Positions 1 to 7,543 of a DNA stretch of 64,000 nt are shown one piece after another. Within the stretch, counting starts at the first letter, position 1, and each line of letters opens with the position of its first letter. Source of the DNA: Endozoicomonas sp. NE40 (GTDB lineage: Bacteria > Pseudomonadota > Gammaproteobacteria > Pseudomonadales > Endozoicomonadaceae); contig NZ_JBEWTB010000002.1 in assembly GCF_040549045.1 (NCBI RefSeq), forward strand, positions 1,705,501-1,769,500, written 5' to 3'. A program made the position numbers and the translations under genes. The notes beneath the pieces were generated by a model. It was not told where the DNA came from. It made no database searches and was given only the letters and a program-made list of their open reading frames with translations.

Positions 1-1343
1 ACGGCTTCAGCGTCGGTGGCGTGACCGTTGCGGACGTTCTGCTTCCATGAGTTGGACTCTTTCACCGGATCAATCCACGGCATCACAGGGCCAAGGTATT
101 CAGCATCAAACAGTGTTCGGGCATCGAGCTCTTTCGGGGGCTTCACCAGACCCGCAGCAATGGACACACGAACCAATGCTTCCCAGCTTGGTATTGTCCA
201 GTTGTTAATGAACTGATCCTGAAACACAGCGTTGGTGCTGGTGACGTCCACCAGTTCCTGCCGTTGGCTGGAATAACTGCCCATGTAAGTACGGGAGACA
301 GTGCTGTAACTGCTGGCTGTACCGGCACAGGCGGCTTTCAACATGGCATCACGATAAGGCGTTAATAGTGCGCTGGGTCGATTGCTCTCAACGGTTCCGA
401 CCTCTTCACCCGCCTGCAGGTTGTCGAACACCATCAACGGACCCAGATCAAATGAACGTTCATCGTCGCCCTGATTCTGGTTATACATGGCCGGCTCACC
501 CTTCTTGATATAAGCAGTGAGCGCAGCAGCCACCTTGGCAGCGACCTGTTCGGCGTGCTCGTAGTCTCGTAAATCACCCAGCCTCTGGATAACGGGAGCG
601 AGCAGGGAAATCCCCCGGGCCTGACGGGAGCGACGGGTCAGTTTCAGGTGCAGGATTCGATCAGCGGGTACACGCTTGGTGTTCAGGTTCCAGTTGCCCA
701 GAACGTTGCCGGGATGGTCTTTATAGATATGAAAGGCTGTCGGTTGCCCCCAGGCATTACGCTCAACACCGCCGACAATATTGTTCTTACTGTCGATGGT
801 GGTTTCTGCGGGCAGGTAATCGGCTTCCAATAATTCGATAGCCAGAGGGACAGAGGTTCTGAACTGAAAGACATTAACCCGACCCTGTACCATCTGGCCC
901 AACATATCGCCATCCCGTAACCAGCTCAGGCAGACAACCCGTTCAGCGTCTGTACGTGCCATTCCACAGGTAGTGGCAGAACGGGACCAGTCTTCATGGA
1001 GCCGTGACAACTCAGCGGCAAAGTCGGTCAGGATCTCACCTTTATTGTTCTTCGGTGCTGGTTCGATCAGTATGCCTTTGGCGCCAATAATCCCCTTTAC
1101 CTTTTCGTCCAGTATGCCCGCCGCCAGGTCGTAATTCTCATCCAGCCACCGGGCTTGCTCTCTCAGGCTTTTTCCATGCAGGGCAACGGCATCACCGGAA
1201 CCACTGGAGCGTTTGGTTTTACGGGTGCGGGAGGGTTGCGCCGCTTCGTGCTGTGCCAGTATGTTCAATTGAGCCCTGGCACGCAGACGGTTCAGTGCCT
1301 TCTCTGGCGCAAACGGCGCAATGATACGGTCGAGAATATTCAC
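1..1343 (-). CDS. Phage portal protein, lambda gpB family (partial)
   Basis: This is the N-terminal 447 codons of a lambda-type portal protein. The 3' end lies beyond the left edge. Portals form the dodecameric ring at one capsid vertex through which DNA is packaged and to which the joining proteins bind. I translated the minus strand from a GTG at 1343 and it stays open to the window edge. It contains a basic Ser/Arg/Lys-rich stretch near residues 40 to 50, then a long region typical of phage_portal_2 proteins (LDEKVKGIIGAKGI, IELLEADYLP, RVPADRILHL). The GTG overlaps the stop of the gpW-like gene (GTGA), so translation is probably coupled. Terminase, joining protein and portal in this order match lambda. 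Any protease/scaffold fusion would lie outside the window. Confidence 0.85.
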   Translation of the reverse strand, partial: MNILDRIIAPFAPEKALNRLRARAQLNILAQHEAAQPSRTRKTKRSSGSGDAVALHGKSLREQARWLDENYDLAAGILDEKVKGIIGAKGILIEPAPKNNKGEILTDFAAELSRLHEDWSRSATTCGMARTDAERVVCLSWLRDGDMLGQMVQGRVNVFQFRTSVPLAIELLEADYLPAETTIDSKNNIVGGVERNAWGQPTAFHIYKDHPGNVLGNWNLNTKRVPADRILHLKLTRRSRQARGISLLAPVIQRLGDLRDYEHAEQVAAKVAAALTAYIKKGEPAMYNQNQGDDERSFDLGPLMVFDNLQAGEEVGTVESNRPSALLTPYRDAMLKAACAGTASSYSTVSRTYMGSYSSQRQELVDVTSTNAVFQDQFINNWTIPSWEALVRVSIAAGLVKPPKELDARTLFDAEYLGPVMPWIDPVKESNSWKQNVRNGHATDAEA

Positions 1344-1540
1344 CAGTTGATTTTCCCGTAACTGTGACGCTTAACACCTTTCTTTGCCTGCAGGCGGCGT
1401 TCCCACTCGTGGCGCCCCTGCCGGATTTCAGACAGGTTTTCCATGGTCATACGACGCCCGTTAAACGACACGTCCTTACCTTCCAGCAAGTCCATTTCGG
1501 CCTGCAGGTAGCGGTCGATCATTTCCTGTTCTTTAGACAT
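1340..1540 (-). CDS. Head-tail joining protein, gpW-like
   Basis: A 66-residue protein of the size and position of lambda gpW, which sits under the portal and prepares the head for tail attachment. The sequence is charged and mostly helical, with the pattern LLEGKDVSFNGRRMTMENL followed by a basic tail. A short helix, a two-strand 'GRR' turn and a second helix are expected for gpW. The start codon lies 14 bases after the terminase large-subunit stop, and the end overlaps the portal start by four bases (GTGA). Assignment rests mainly on size, order and this motif, because gpW proteins diverge strongly. Confidence 0.75.
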   Translation of the reverse strand: MSKEQEMIDRYLQAEMDLLEGKDVSFNGRRMTMENLSEIRQGRHEWERRLQAKKGVKRHSYGKINW

Positions 1541-1554
1541 GAGGTTCCTACCAG

Positions 1555-3465
1555 TCAGAGCCAGCTGGATTTGTGAACGGATTTGCGTTTTTTAGCGGAT
1601 GAGGCTTTCTTGCCTTCCGGTCTGGCCTTCTCCAGGTCCAGGCCAAAGTGCTGTTGAGCGATTCGAACGGCGGCAAGGTTGTACACTTCAAGGTCAGTAG
1701 GTTCGTTGCGAACACCGGACCGGCAGACCCAGCGATAAATCCGGCGACCTTTGGAGAAGTCCATGGTTTTACGCTCAGCGGTCAGCCCTTTGAAATAGGC
1801 TTCGTCTGCCCATTCTGCGATAGGCAAGTGCATGTAACCACGGATCGGGTTATCTAAATCTTTCGCCTGAACCGCCAGACGGGAGTAAATAATATCTTTG
1901 GCGTTGTCGGTACCCACTTCGGTCAGGTAGACACCCTTGCGGTTTCGCTTACGGGGGAATGTAGCCACTGGCTTGCCGTAGATGGATGCGCCCTTGATGG
2001 GGATTCGTCGCATTGGGTCATGACGACACCATGCGTATACCTCGTCGGTATAGTGACCACCGGAGTCAATGCAGATCAGCCCGACAGGCATCTTTACACC
2101 AGAGGCATGATCAAAGGTACGGTCGAACCAGTCTGTAAGTTTCTGCCAGAGTACTTCACCGGATGGATCACCAATCAACCGTACATAATCAATCAGCCAG
2201 CTTTCTTCCCCCGGGCCGTAGGCTTTGATCTTCCCTTCAAGGCGGTCATCCTGAGTATCCACAGAACCAGCAATATAAACAGCACGATCCGGAATAGCAG
2301 GGAGATAATGTTCACGCCGCGCGTAGAGGTTTTCCCATTCCAGCTTTTCGCCGGTTTCGTCGTCCCAGGTTTCGCCAAGTGTCGTGTTCACAAAGGTTTT
2401 TAGTTTGCCCGGGTCGTCTTTAGCGTTGATGAAGTCCCGGACGATTCGCCCCCAGGTGGTGAATGGGCTGTACGCTGTCCAGACATACCAGGTGACAGAA
2501 TCCGGTGTCTCCACCAGTTGCCCGGCCCTGAAGTATTCCATACCGTCTTTTGTGACCAGCCCTGTTTTATCACAACGCCATTCACCCTGTTCATGCAGGG
2601 GCGATAACTCATGTTGACGAATAACGCAGGCGTTGTGTTCACACAGGTACCAGGCGTCGTCCGGCTTGCCTGCGTCCCACTTGGTGCCAAAGGAGGCATC
2701 TTTGCCGCCCCACTTCAATGACTGTTTTTTACCACAATGGGGGCAAGACAGGTAAAAGCGGAACTCGGTCTCAGCTTCTTTGGCTGCCCGTTCTATCTGG
2801 CACTGGTCTTTTATCTTCGGCGTACTGCCCCTGATAGATTTAGGAAAAGCTGAACCTTCCAGACGCTTGTCACCGAGGTACGTGGGGGCGCCTTCTTTTT
2901 CAACATCTTCAGGGAAAGCGGCCAGCTCATCGTATTCAATAAAGTCCAGAGACTTTTCACGATAGTTTTTTGCAGCCGTTCCACCAAGACACCAGAGCTG
3001 ACGCTGGTTGCTGAACTTCTTAGCGTCCAGTGTGTTGTTGCGATCCTTTTTCCCATACCAGGGCGCAAGGGCTTTCAGTACCGGAACGTCACGAATAGCC
3101 GTTTCAATATGCGCTTTCATGAATCCCTGAGCTGCCCCGTCAGTGGGTTGCAGGATCATACCGTTGCGCTTTTTGTGTTCGATCAGGTAACCCGTGGCAG
3201 CTTTTAGCATTTGTGAATAACCAACCCGGGCAGACTTCACTAGGTTAACCACCCGGATCTCGTCATTACCCATGCTGTTCAGAATCGCTACCTGAAACGG
3301 CGCAGTTTCCCAACGGCCTTCGATGTAGGCTGACTCAGCAGACAGGTAAAAGTTTTCGTTTGCCCATTCAGTGCAGGTCATTGGCACTGGCCGGTGCATG
3401 GCCATAAAGCCCAGCTTTGCAGCCTTACACAGATTCCGCAGCTGTTTCGGAGAGATATTCATCAA
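1555..3465 (-). CDS. Phage terminase large subunit, GpA family
   Basis: The 636-residue packaging motor subunit combines an N-terminal ATPase and a C-terminal nuclease that cuts concatemeric DNA. The N-terminal part carries a Walker-A-like segment (VKSARVGYSQM, about residues 76 to 86), as in lambda gpA, where the canonical GKS is replaced. Next come an adenine-binding-type aromatic region, a Cys/His cluster (CPHCGKKQ and CEHNAC, about residues 240 to 275) and a C-terminal nuclease region around VAGSVDTQDDRLEG and ICIDSGGHYTDEVY. Length is normal for the family (about 640). The start overlaps the small-subunit gene by 41 bases; a second Met follows directly and could be used. The last 20 residues are basic. 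Confidence 0.93.
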   Translation of the reverse strand: MMNISPKQLRNLCKAAKLGFMAMHRPVPMTCTEWANENFYLSAESAYIEGRWETAPFQVAILNSMGNDEIRVVNLVKSARVGYSQMLKAATGYLIEHKKRNGMILQPTDGAAQGFMKAHIETAIRDVPVLKALAPWYGKKDRNNTLDAKKFSNQRQLWCLGGTAAKNYREKSLDFIEYDELAAFPEDVEKEGAPTYLGDKRLEGSAFPKSIRGSTPKIKDQCQIERAAKEAETEFRFYLSCPHCGKKQSLKWGGKDASFGTKWDAGKPDDAWYLCEHNACVIRQHELSPLHEQGEWRCDKTGLVTKDGMEYFRAGQLVETPDSVTWYVWTAYSPFTTWGRIVRDFINAKDDPGKLKTFVNTTLGETWDDETGEKLEWENLYARREHYLPAIPDRAVYIAGSVDTQDDRLEGKIKAYGPGEESWLIDYVRLIGDPSGEVLWQKLTDWFDRTFDHASGVKMPVGLICIDSGGHYTDEVYAWCRHDPMRRIPIKGASIYGKPVATFPRKRNRKGVYLTEVGTDNAKDIIYSRLAVQAKDLDNPIRGYMHLPIAEWADEAYFKGLTAERKTMDFSKGRRIYRWVCRSGVRNEPTDLEVYNLAAVRIAQQHFGLDLEKARPEGKKASSAKKRKSVHKSSWL

Positions 3466-3967
3466 GATACTGGGGGATCAACTCATTGCCACGGGATATG
3501 GCGTTTTGTGATTTAACGATCTCGCGTTTGAAGTTTTCTAACTGGACCGGTGTCAGTTCCGGATGCTTGCGCTTCATGTTGAGAAGCAGGGTATCAAGAA
3601 TGCCCGCTGCTTCAGCCAGGCACCGACCAAGAACAAAGCTTTGTAATTCAACAGGAGCCACTTCGCCCCGAGCTAGTTCGTTCTTTAATTCCTGTCCGTC
3701 TGCCTGCGCTTTGGTGAGTCGGTAACGTTCAAACTCAATCGAGTTTTCGTCAAGGTCTTCGATGCTGGTTGGTTGTTGTTTTGACACCTCATGAGCGAGG
3801 CGATTTTCCAGCACTGAACGAACATCGAAATAGACCGAACGACCAAACTTGCCAAGCGGCGGAACGCCCCATTTTTCAAAGGCTTGAACGCTAACACCCA
3901 GGCTTGCGGCCATGTTGGTTTTATTCAGCCAATGTGCTTCGGGCTGTGGTTGTTTTTTTCGTGACAT
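3425..3967 (-). CDS. Phage terminase small subunit (Nu1/DUF1441 type)
   Basis: A 180-residue DNA-recognition subunit of terminase. It starts with a winged-helix/MerR-like segment: LNKTNMAASLGVSVQAFEKW (residues 14 to 33) places a helix-turn-helix near the N-terminus, as in lambda Nu1. A polar, probably coiled-coil stretch follows (residues 75 to 100), then a C-terminal region that should bind the large subunit. The 3' end overlaps the large subunit by 41 bases in another frame, normal for a nu1-A pair. Family placement as DUF1441-type is from recognition of the sequence pattern, not a search. Confidence 0.85.
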   Translation of the reverse strand: MSRKKQPQPEAHWLNKTNMAASLGVSVQAFEKWGVPPLGKFGRSVYFDVRSVLENRLAHEVSKQQPTSIEDLDENSIEFERYRLTKAQADGQELKNELARGEVAPVELQSFVLGRCLAEAAGILDTLLLNMKRKHPELTPVQLENFKREIVKSQNAISRGNELIPQYLDEYLSETAAESV

Positions 3968-4065
3968 TTAAACAACAACCTGACTCAGTAAAACCTCATA
4001 AATCCCCAATTTCCGCGCTTCCCCATACCCTCCAGCGGGGGAGGGCTGGAAAGGACCCGCTGAGG

Positions 4066-4308
4066 TCAGGGCTTTGACCTGTTATGTTGAGAAGCAAGCC
4101 AACGTTTGACCACTGCCATATCACTATCCTCACCCTCAGTAGTGAGCGGCACGGTATGAGCCCCGGTCCTGGCTTGTATAGTTCCAATCTCAAAGGGTGG
4201 AATGTGAATGCAGATCACAGCCTTACCTCTGCGGATGGTATCGTCTGGCCAGTTTGCATGAATCCAGATGGCTACCTGATCAGTGACGCATTCCAGCTTG
4301 AGGATCAT
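4066..4308 (-). CDS. Hypothetical phage protein, 80 aa
   Basis: An 80-residue reading frame between the lysis genes and the terminase, in the same direction as both. I do not recognise it. It has a beta-rich N-terminal half (LKLECVTDQVAIWIHANWP) and a basic C-terminus. An 81-codon frame on the opposite strand covers the same bases, but nothing else on that strand is used here, so I prefer this one. About 100 bases without a convincing gene follow before the small terminase. Confidence is limited by short length and absence of a known family. Confidence 0.45.
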   Translation of the reverse strand: MILKLECVTDQVAIWIHANWPDDTIRRGKAVICIHIPPFEIGTIQARTGAHTVPLTTEGEDSDMAVVKRWLASQHNRSKP

Positions 4309-4325
4309 GGGTCACTGGCGTTCTA

Positions 4326-4601
4326 TTAACCAGTCTGCCTGAAGTACTGAGTAATACCAGTAATAACCAGGGAGATAAGGCCAGTAACAAACGCACCAAG
4401 GGCGACACGCCTGACATTTGCACCTACCTGCTCGGCAGCTTTGCGCTGTTGCCTGATGTAAATCAGGTCTGCCTGCATAGAACGAATCTCATCAGCGTCA
4501 TTGACATCAATGCCCAACCTGAGCAGCAGCTCACTCACAGCCTCATGGGCTGCCTGCTTGGCAATGCGTTGCGCCTCATCCTTACTGATTGTTTCAGTCA
4601 C
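4326..4601 (-). CDS. Small phage membrane protein in the lysis cassette (holin/antiholin candidate)
   Basis: A 91-residue protein with a charged, helical N-terminal two-thirds (DEAQRIAKQAAHEAVSELLLRLG) and a single C-terminal membrane segment (VALGAFVTGLISLVITGITQYF, about residues 66 to 87). The layout of an amphipathic or coiled-coil cytosolic part plus one C-terminal membrane helix recalls XhlA-type hemolysin/holin partners in phage lysis cassettes. The start overlaps the stop of the neighbouring 3-TM holin gene by four bases (ATGA), so the two are probably made together. It could be a second holin, an antiholin or a membrane anchor; the sequence does not decide. Confidence 0.6.
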   Translation of the reverse strand: MTETISKDEAQRIAKQAAHEAVSELLLRLGIDVNDADEIRSMQADLIYIRQQRKAAEQVGANVRRVALGAFVTGLISLVITGITQYFRQTG

Positions 4602-5074
4602 TTCTTATTCCCTACCAACTTCCCTAACTGACTTTCCACAACCCCTCTTAACAATCTGCGGAACCCGAATGTATCAACGTATACCAACAACAAAGCCACC
4701 AGATACCAGTCCGGTGTCTGTTGCAGTGCAGTGAACCCAGCCATCACCGCTGTGGTGAGATCACCGGCCAGATAAATATCTTTGAGTAGAGCCAGCTCAA
4801 TCAGGGGGGCAAGGAACAGGATTAATACAGGTGCGGTTGTGAATATCAGCAGATACTCATCCTTCCAACCCCGATGCTCAAAACTCAACTGATCCAGATT
4901 GATAGCGGCAGTGTCACCGGCTTCAGCTCGTTTAATCTGTGACTCAAGCTTGGCAACCTTCAACCGGGCCTGAGCACTAATCTCCATGCTTTTCAGGTTT
5001 GCCTTTTGCTTGGAACGTTCAGACCAGGCATTGATTCCTGTGCTAATCAGTCCAGTAATTGCTGTAAGCATCAT
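4598..5074 (-). CDS. Phage holin, three-transmembrane type
   Basis: A 158-residue protein that probably forms the inner-membrane holes that time lysis. The N-terminal half is a charged helix (SERSKQKANLKSMEISAQARLKVAKLE). The motif HRGWKDEYLLI, typical of the GTA/phage 3TM holin family, comes just before the first membrane segment (LLIFTTAPVLILFLAPLIELALL, about residues 75 to 97). Further hydrophobic segments lie around residues 104 to 116 and 122 to 134. It lies directly downstream of the endolysin (stop and start adjacent) and overlaps the next small membrane gene, giving an endolysin-holin-small membrane protein cassette. Confidence 0.78.
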   Translation of the reverse strand: MMLTAITGLISTGINAWSERSKQKANLKSMEISAQARLKVAKLESQIKRAEAGDTAAINLDQLSFEHRGWKDEYLLIFTTAPVLILFLAPLIELALLKDIYLAGDLTTAVMAGFTALQQTPDWYLVALLLVYVDTFGFRRLLRGVVESQLGKLVGNKK

Positions 5075-5476
5075 TCAATCCACCAACTCAAAGTGCGGCA
5101 TATCGACAAAGGTCTCATCACTGGTACGGCGGTTACCATTCCAGTCACCACCCCACCGAACCTTGATACCCAGTTCATCAGCCACTGCCATGATGTAACC
5201 GGCCATGTGTGAGAAGTAATCGCAGTCGTCCCAATCACTGGAATTAAACGGCCACGGCACGACATCAACCGCTCTGCTCGGAAGGCTGTTGTGCTTGCTC
5301 TGACCGAACCGGGCTTTACTTTTGCCAGTCCGGAAAGCTTCTTCCTGTTCTTCCCTGCCACGGTGACCGCAGATGATGGAGATGTCATAACGCTCCACCA
5401 CCTTGTTCATCAGGCGTTGCAGGTCTGGGTGACAGGTATCCAGCCGGGCTTTTGATCGTTGGGAGAATGCAGGCAT
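5075..5476 (-). CDS. Endolysin, peptidase M15 (VanY-like) family
   Basis: A 133-residue zinc peptidase predicted to cut cross-links in peptidoglycan at lysis. It shows the M15 pattern: FSQRSKARLDTCHPDLQRL at the N-terminus, the zinc signature SKHN...RAVDV (His and Asp ligands, about residues 60 to 72) and the second site FVDMPHFEL near the C-terminus (catalytic Asp/Glu region and third His ligand). I chose the ATG at 5476 because homologues begin at this MPAFSQRSK point. A GTG at 5545 would add 23 residues with no family support, and neither start has a strong ribosome site. No signal peptide is visible, so release through the holin is expected. The phage tRNA lies just upstream. Confidence 0.88.
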   Translation of the reverse strand: MPAFSQRSKARLDTCHPDLQRLMNKVVERYDISIICGHRGREEQEEAFRTGKSKARFGQSKHNSLPSRAVDVVPWPFNSSDWDDCDYFSHMAGYIMAVADELGIKVRWGGDWNGNRRTSDETFVDMPHFELVD

Positions 5477-5558
5477 TGTTATTATTTGCTTTGGTGCTGG
5501 TGGAAAAGACCCCAGTCCCAGGGGGAATGGAACCGGGGCATTCACACACAGCAGGCAA

Positions 5559-5635
5559 TGGGGGCGGGAGCTGGACTCGAACCAGCGACCTTCGGCTTAT
5601 GAGACCGACAAGCTGACCATCTGCTCTATCCCGCC
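5559..5635 (-). tRNA. Phage-encoded tRNA with anticodon CAT (Met or Ile2)
   Basis: I folded this by eye on the minus strand. The acceptor stem GGCGGGA/TCCCGCC pairs perfectly. The D stem is GAGC/GCTT, the anticodon stem TCGGT/GCCGA carries loop CTCATAA (anticodon at 5599 to 5601), the variable loop is AGGTC, and the T arm is GCTGG-TTCGAGT-CCAGC. CCA is encoded after a C discriminator. G1-C72 pairing excludes an initiator. The T arm is close to that of E. coli tRNA-Ile2(CAU), which reads AUA after lysidine modification, but acceptor pairs 4 and 5 do not match the TilS identity pairs, so elongator Met is equally possible. It sits between the cargo cassette terminator and the endolysin. Confidence 0.88.
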
Positions 5636-5645
5636 AAATAGGCAT

Positions 5646-5679
5646 AAAAAAACCCCACGCCATTTCTGGGTGAGGTTTT
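5646..5679 (-). terminator. Intrinsic terminator after the XRE-ImmA gene
   Basis: On the minus strand an A-rich arm plus ACCTCAC pairs with GTGGGGTTT across a CCAGAAATGGC loop, followed by a run of seven T. It lies just downstream of the XRE-ImmA stop and upstream of the tRNA. The stem flanked by A and T runs could also act on the other strand. Confidence 0.7.
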
Positions 5680-5703
5680 CGATATTGATAATTATGTACT
5701 AAA

Positions 5704-6807
5704 TCACATGCCAACTGCAAATTTATTGATTGATACTACATTATTACCATGGCTAGCAGGCGGTTCATAACAACCAAGAACATTAATCAACATTCCGGGC
5801 AATAAGTTTAATTCTTTTTCTACTTGGCTAATGCCAATTCCATAATGTTCCCACAGGGCTTTTAAAGCATTATTTACGAGTTCTGGCTTTTCTGACTCAC
5901 CCAAAAGGAAATCATCAAACTCCTGCTTACCCTCATGCTTTTTCAATCTAATTATGGCGTTTTTATATTGCTGCTCCGTTATACGATCCAGTTGCCGGGC
6001 TCGGTAAAGCAGACACGCCTTGCTGACTTTGAAATAAGCTTTCAACTCTTTGATTTTCTCCCAGCTAATGCGATCCATTACCGGGCAAGCGGCCAAGAAA
6101 GTTGATCTTGGAACCAAAAAAGCACTAGCAAATCTATTTGCCTCTCCTTCTGTAGCCCTGCACCCCGTCAGACGCCCTTCATGCATGACCAGATGCCCAC
6201 ATTCATGAGCAAGATCAAATCTCAGTCGACCGGGGCTTTCTTTGTAATCGTTACGAACAATGACAGGCCTCTTAGAACTAACAGACAATGCATCAACTTC
6301 TCTGGATATTCCCTTAAAAAAAGTAACGGGTACTCCGGCATTTTCCAGACATCTGGTCATATTTGCTATAGGACCCAAGCCCAGTCCCCATTCTGATCTG
6401 ACTTGCTCGGCGGCATTTTCTATATCTTCGGGATCACTCGCAGTGATTGACGGGATATTAAGTTCAGGAAAGTCCAGTTTTCCTTCCAGATAGCCAACTA
6501 AGCGCCGATAAATTTCAGCCATCGCAATAGTTGTGTTCTTCGTTCCTACTTTTGTACTTCTCAGTTTGCGAAAGTGAAACTGGTGCTCGCCAACCTGCCC
6601 AGGCTCGTAATGGAGAAAAAAGCCTTTTTTGACTCCTAACACTCCAGCAAGCCGTTCAGAAAACTCCTCAGATGGTATAGCCTTATCAGTTTCAAGCCGA
6701 GAGATATACTGCCGTGTAACCCCTAGAGCATCTGCAACTTCATTCAATGTCTTATTCGAATATAATCGAGCAAGCCTTACACTATTTCCAAAAAATGGCA
6801 CGTTCAC
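5704..6807 (-). CDS. XRE-family regulator fused to an ImmA/IrrE metallopeptidase
   Basis: A 367-residue protein with an N-terminal helix-turn-helix (NEVADALGVTRQYISRLETDK, residues 22 to 42) and a central zinc peptidase domain with the signature LAHECGHLVMHE (about residues 198 to 209) and a downstream EGEANRFASAFLVP segment supplying the third ligand. This is the COG2856 class, which cleaves repressors or acts as the regulator/antitoxin of two-gene cassettes. The 210-residue partner lies 32 bases upstream, and both lie between a sigma70-like promoter and an intrinsic terminator. The position after the Q-like gene is where lambdoid phages carry cargo. A RosmerTA-like defence or toxin-antitoxin role is an inference from architecture only. 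Confidence 0.85.
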   Translation of the reverse strand: MNVPFFGNSVRLARLYSNKTLNEVADALGVTRQYISRLETDKAIPSEEFSERLAGVLGVKKGFFLHYEPGQVGEHQFHFRKLRSTKVGTKNTTIAMAEIYRRLVGYLEGKLDFPELNIPSITASDPEDIENAAEQVRSEWGLGLGPIANMTRCLENAGVPVTFFKGISREVDALSVSSKRPVIVRNDYKESPGRLRFDLAHECGHLVMHEGRLTGCRATEGEANRFASAFLVPRSTFLAACPVMDRISWEKIKELKAYFKVSKACLLYRARQLDRITEQQYKNAIIRLKKHEGKQEFDDFLLGESEKPELVNNALKALWEHYGIGISQVEKELNLLPGMLINVLGCYEPPASHGNNVVSINKFAVGM

Positions 6808-6839
6808 CTTCTATTCCTCATTAAGCTGAGCAATCTGGC

Positions 6840-7472
6840 TTAAGACTGCTCGCTCATCTCTGTTTTTTCGCCAGAATCGTCTTTTGGTATGAAGACTCTT
6901 GGCTCTGGTGCCTCTACCGCTTCGGGAAGACTACTATCAATCACATGCAAGGTACGGACTTTCTTCCTATATTCCCACGAAAAAAGCCTTTCTTCATACA
7001 GATTAAACCCTGCAAAAATTATCTTTGAATCCGATAACTCTTCAGCTTCGTCCATATCTCCTTTATGAGATAATGGTGCCTGAATATAAAAACGACAGGT
7101 AGCAAGCTCTGAAATCTGGTCAGGAAATGCCAATTCAAACTGACCAGCCTCATAATGCGACTGTCTAGATATATGTCTCTTTTTAGGGCTATCTACATCA
7201 TGTTCCCGAGCAAAACGAAACGGCACTTCACCAATAGTAGGTGTTATATCATTACCGTCTTTTGCAAGATCCATCCAATCTGTATTTTGAGCCATATCAA
7301 GTAATGAATTCTTTGCTCTTCCGAAGAAACAACTTCCTCTAGTGTACCCATCATCAAACTTATCTGTGTGAGACTCTAAAGTTGTATTCACAGCCTGCAG
7401 CAAACGCTCTGCAATTTTTTCTAGCCGCTCCTGAGTAAGACTCTGGTGATACTGATTCGGGTGTAGATCCAT
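6840..7472 (-). CDS. Partner of the XRE-ImmA protein, 210 aa, unknown function
   Basis: I do not recognise a known family. The protein is acidic, has no signal peptide or membrane segment, begins with a helical, Gln-rich part (residues 1 to 35), and has a probable beta-rich core (GEVPFRFAREHDV, QFELAFPDQISELATCRFYIQAPLSH, KIIFAGFNLYEERLFSWEYRKK) and a disordered acidic tail. It is the first gene of a two-gene cassette with the XRE-ImmA protein, which ends at a terminator. In similar cassettes the partner of an XRE-ImmA protein is often the toxic or effector component, so that role is possible but not shown by any motif here. Confidence 0.7.
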   Translation of the reverse strand: MDLHPNQYHQSLTQERLEKIAERLLQAVNTTLESHTDKFDDGYTRGSCFFGRAKNSLLDMAQNTDWMDLAKDGNDITPTIGEVPFRFAREHDVDSPKKRHISRQSHYEAGQFELAFPDQISELATCRFYIQAPLSHKGDMDEAEELSDSKIIFAGFNLYEERLFSWEYRKKVRTLHVIDSSLPEAVEAPEPRVFIPKDDSGEKTEMSEQS

Positions 7473-7513
7473 AACTTCCCCTAAAGGTGCTGATTTTTAG
7501 ATTTGTCAACCCG

Positions 7514-7543
7514 TATAATGGTGCTATTATTCTACTTTGTCAA
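7514..7543 (-). promoter_or_regulatory. Candidate promoter for the prophage cargo cassette
   Basis: On the minus strand a perfect -35 TTGACA (7543 to 7538) is followed after 18 bases by ATTATA (7519 to 7514). The -35 falls inside the last codons of the Q-like gene. A second TTGACA lies at 7509 to 7504. Together with the terminator at 5646 to 5679 this makes the two cargo genes an independent transcription unit. Confidence 0.55.

Noticed and set aside
4084..4329. 81-codon plus-strand frame opposite the 80-residue phage gene
   Set aside because: All neighbouring phage genes read leftward, and this frame has no ribosome site or family resemblance. I keep the minus-strand frame, though with low confidence.
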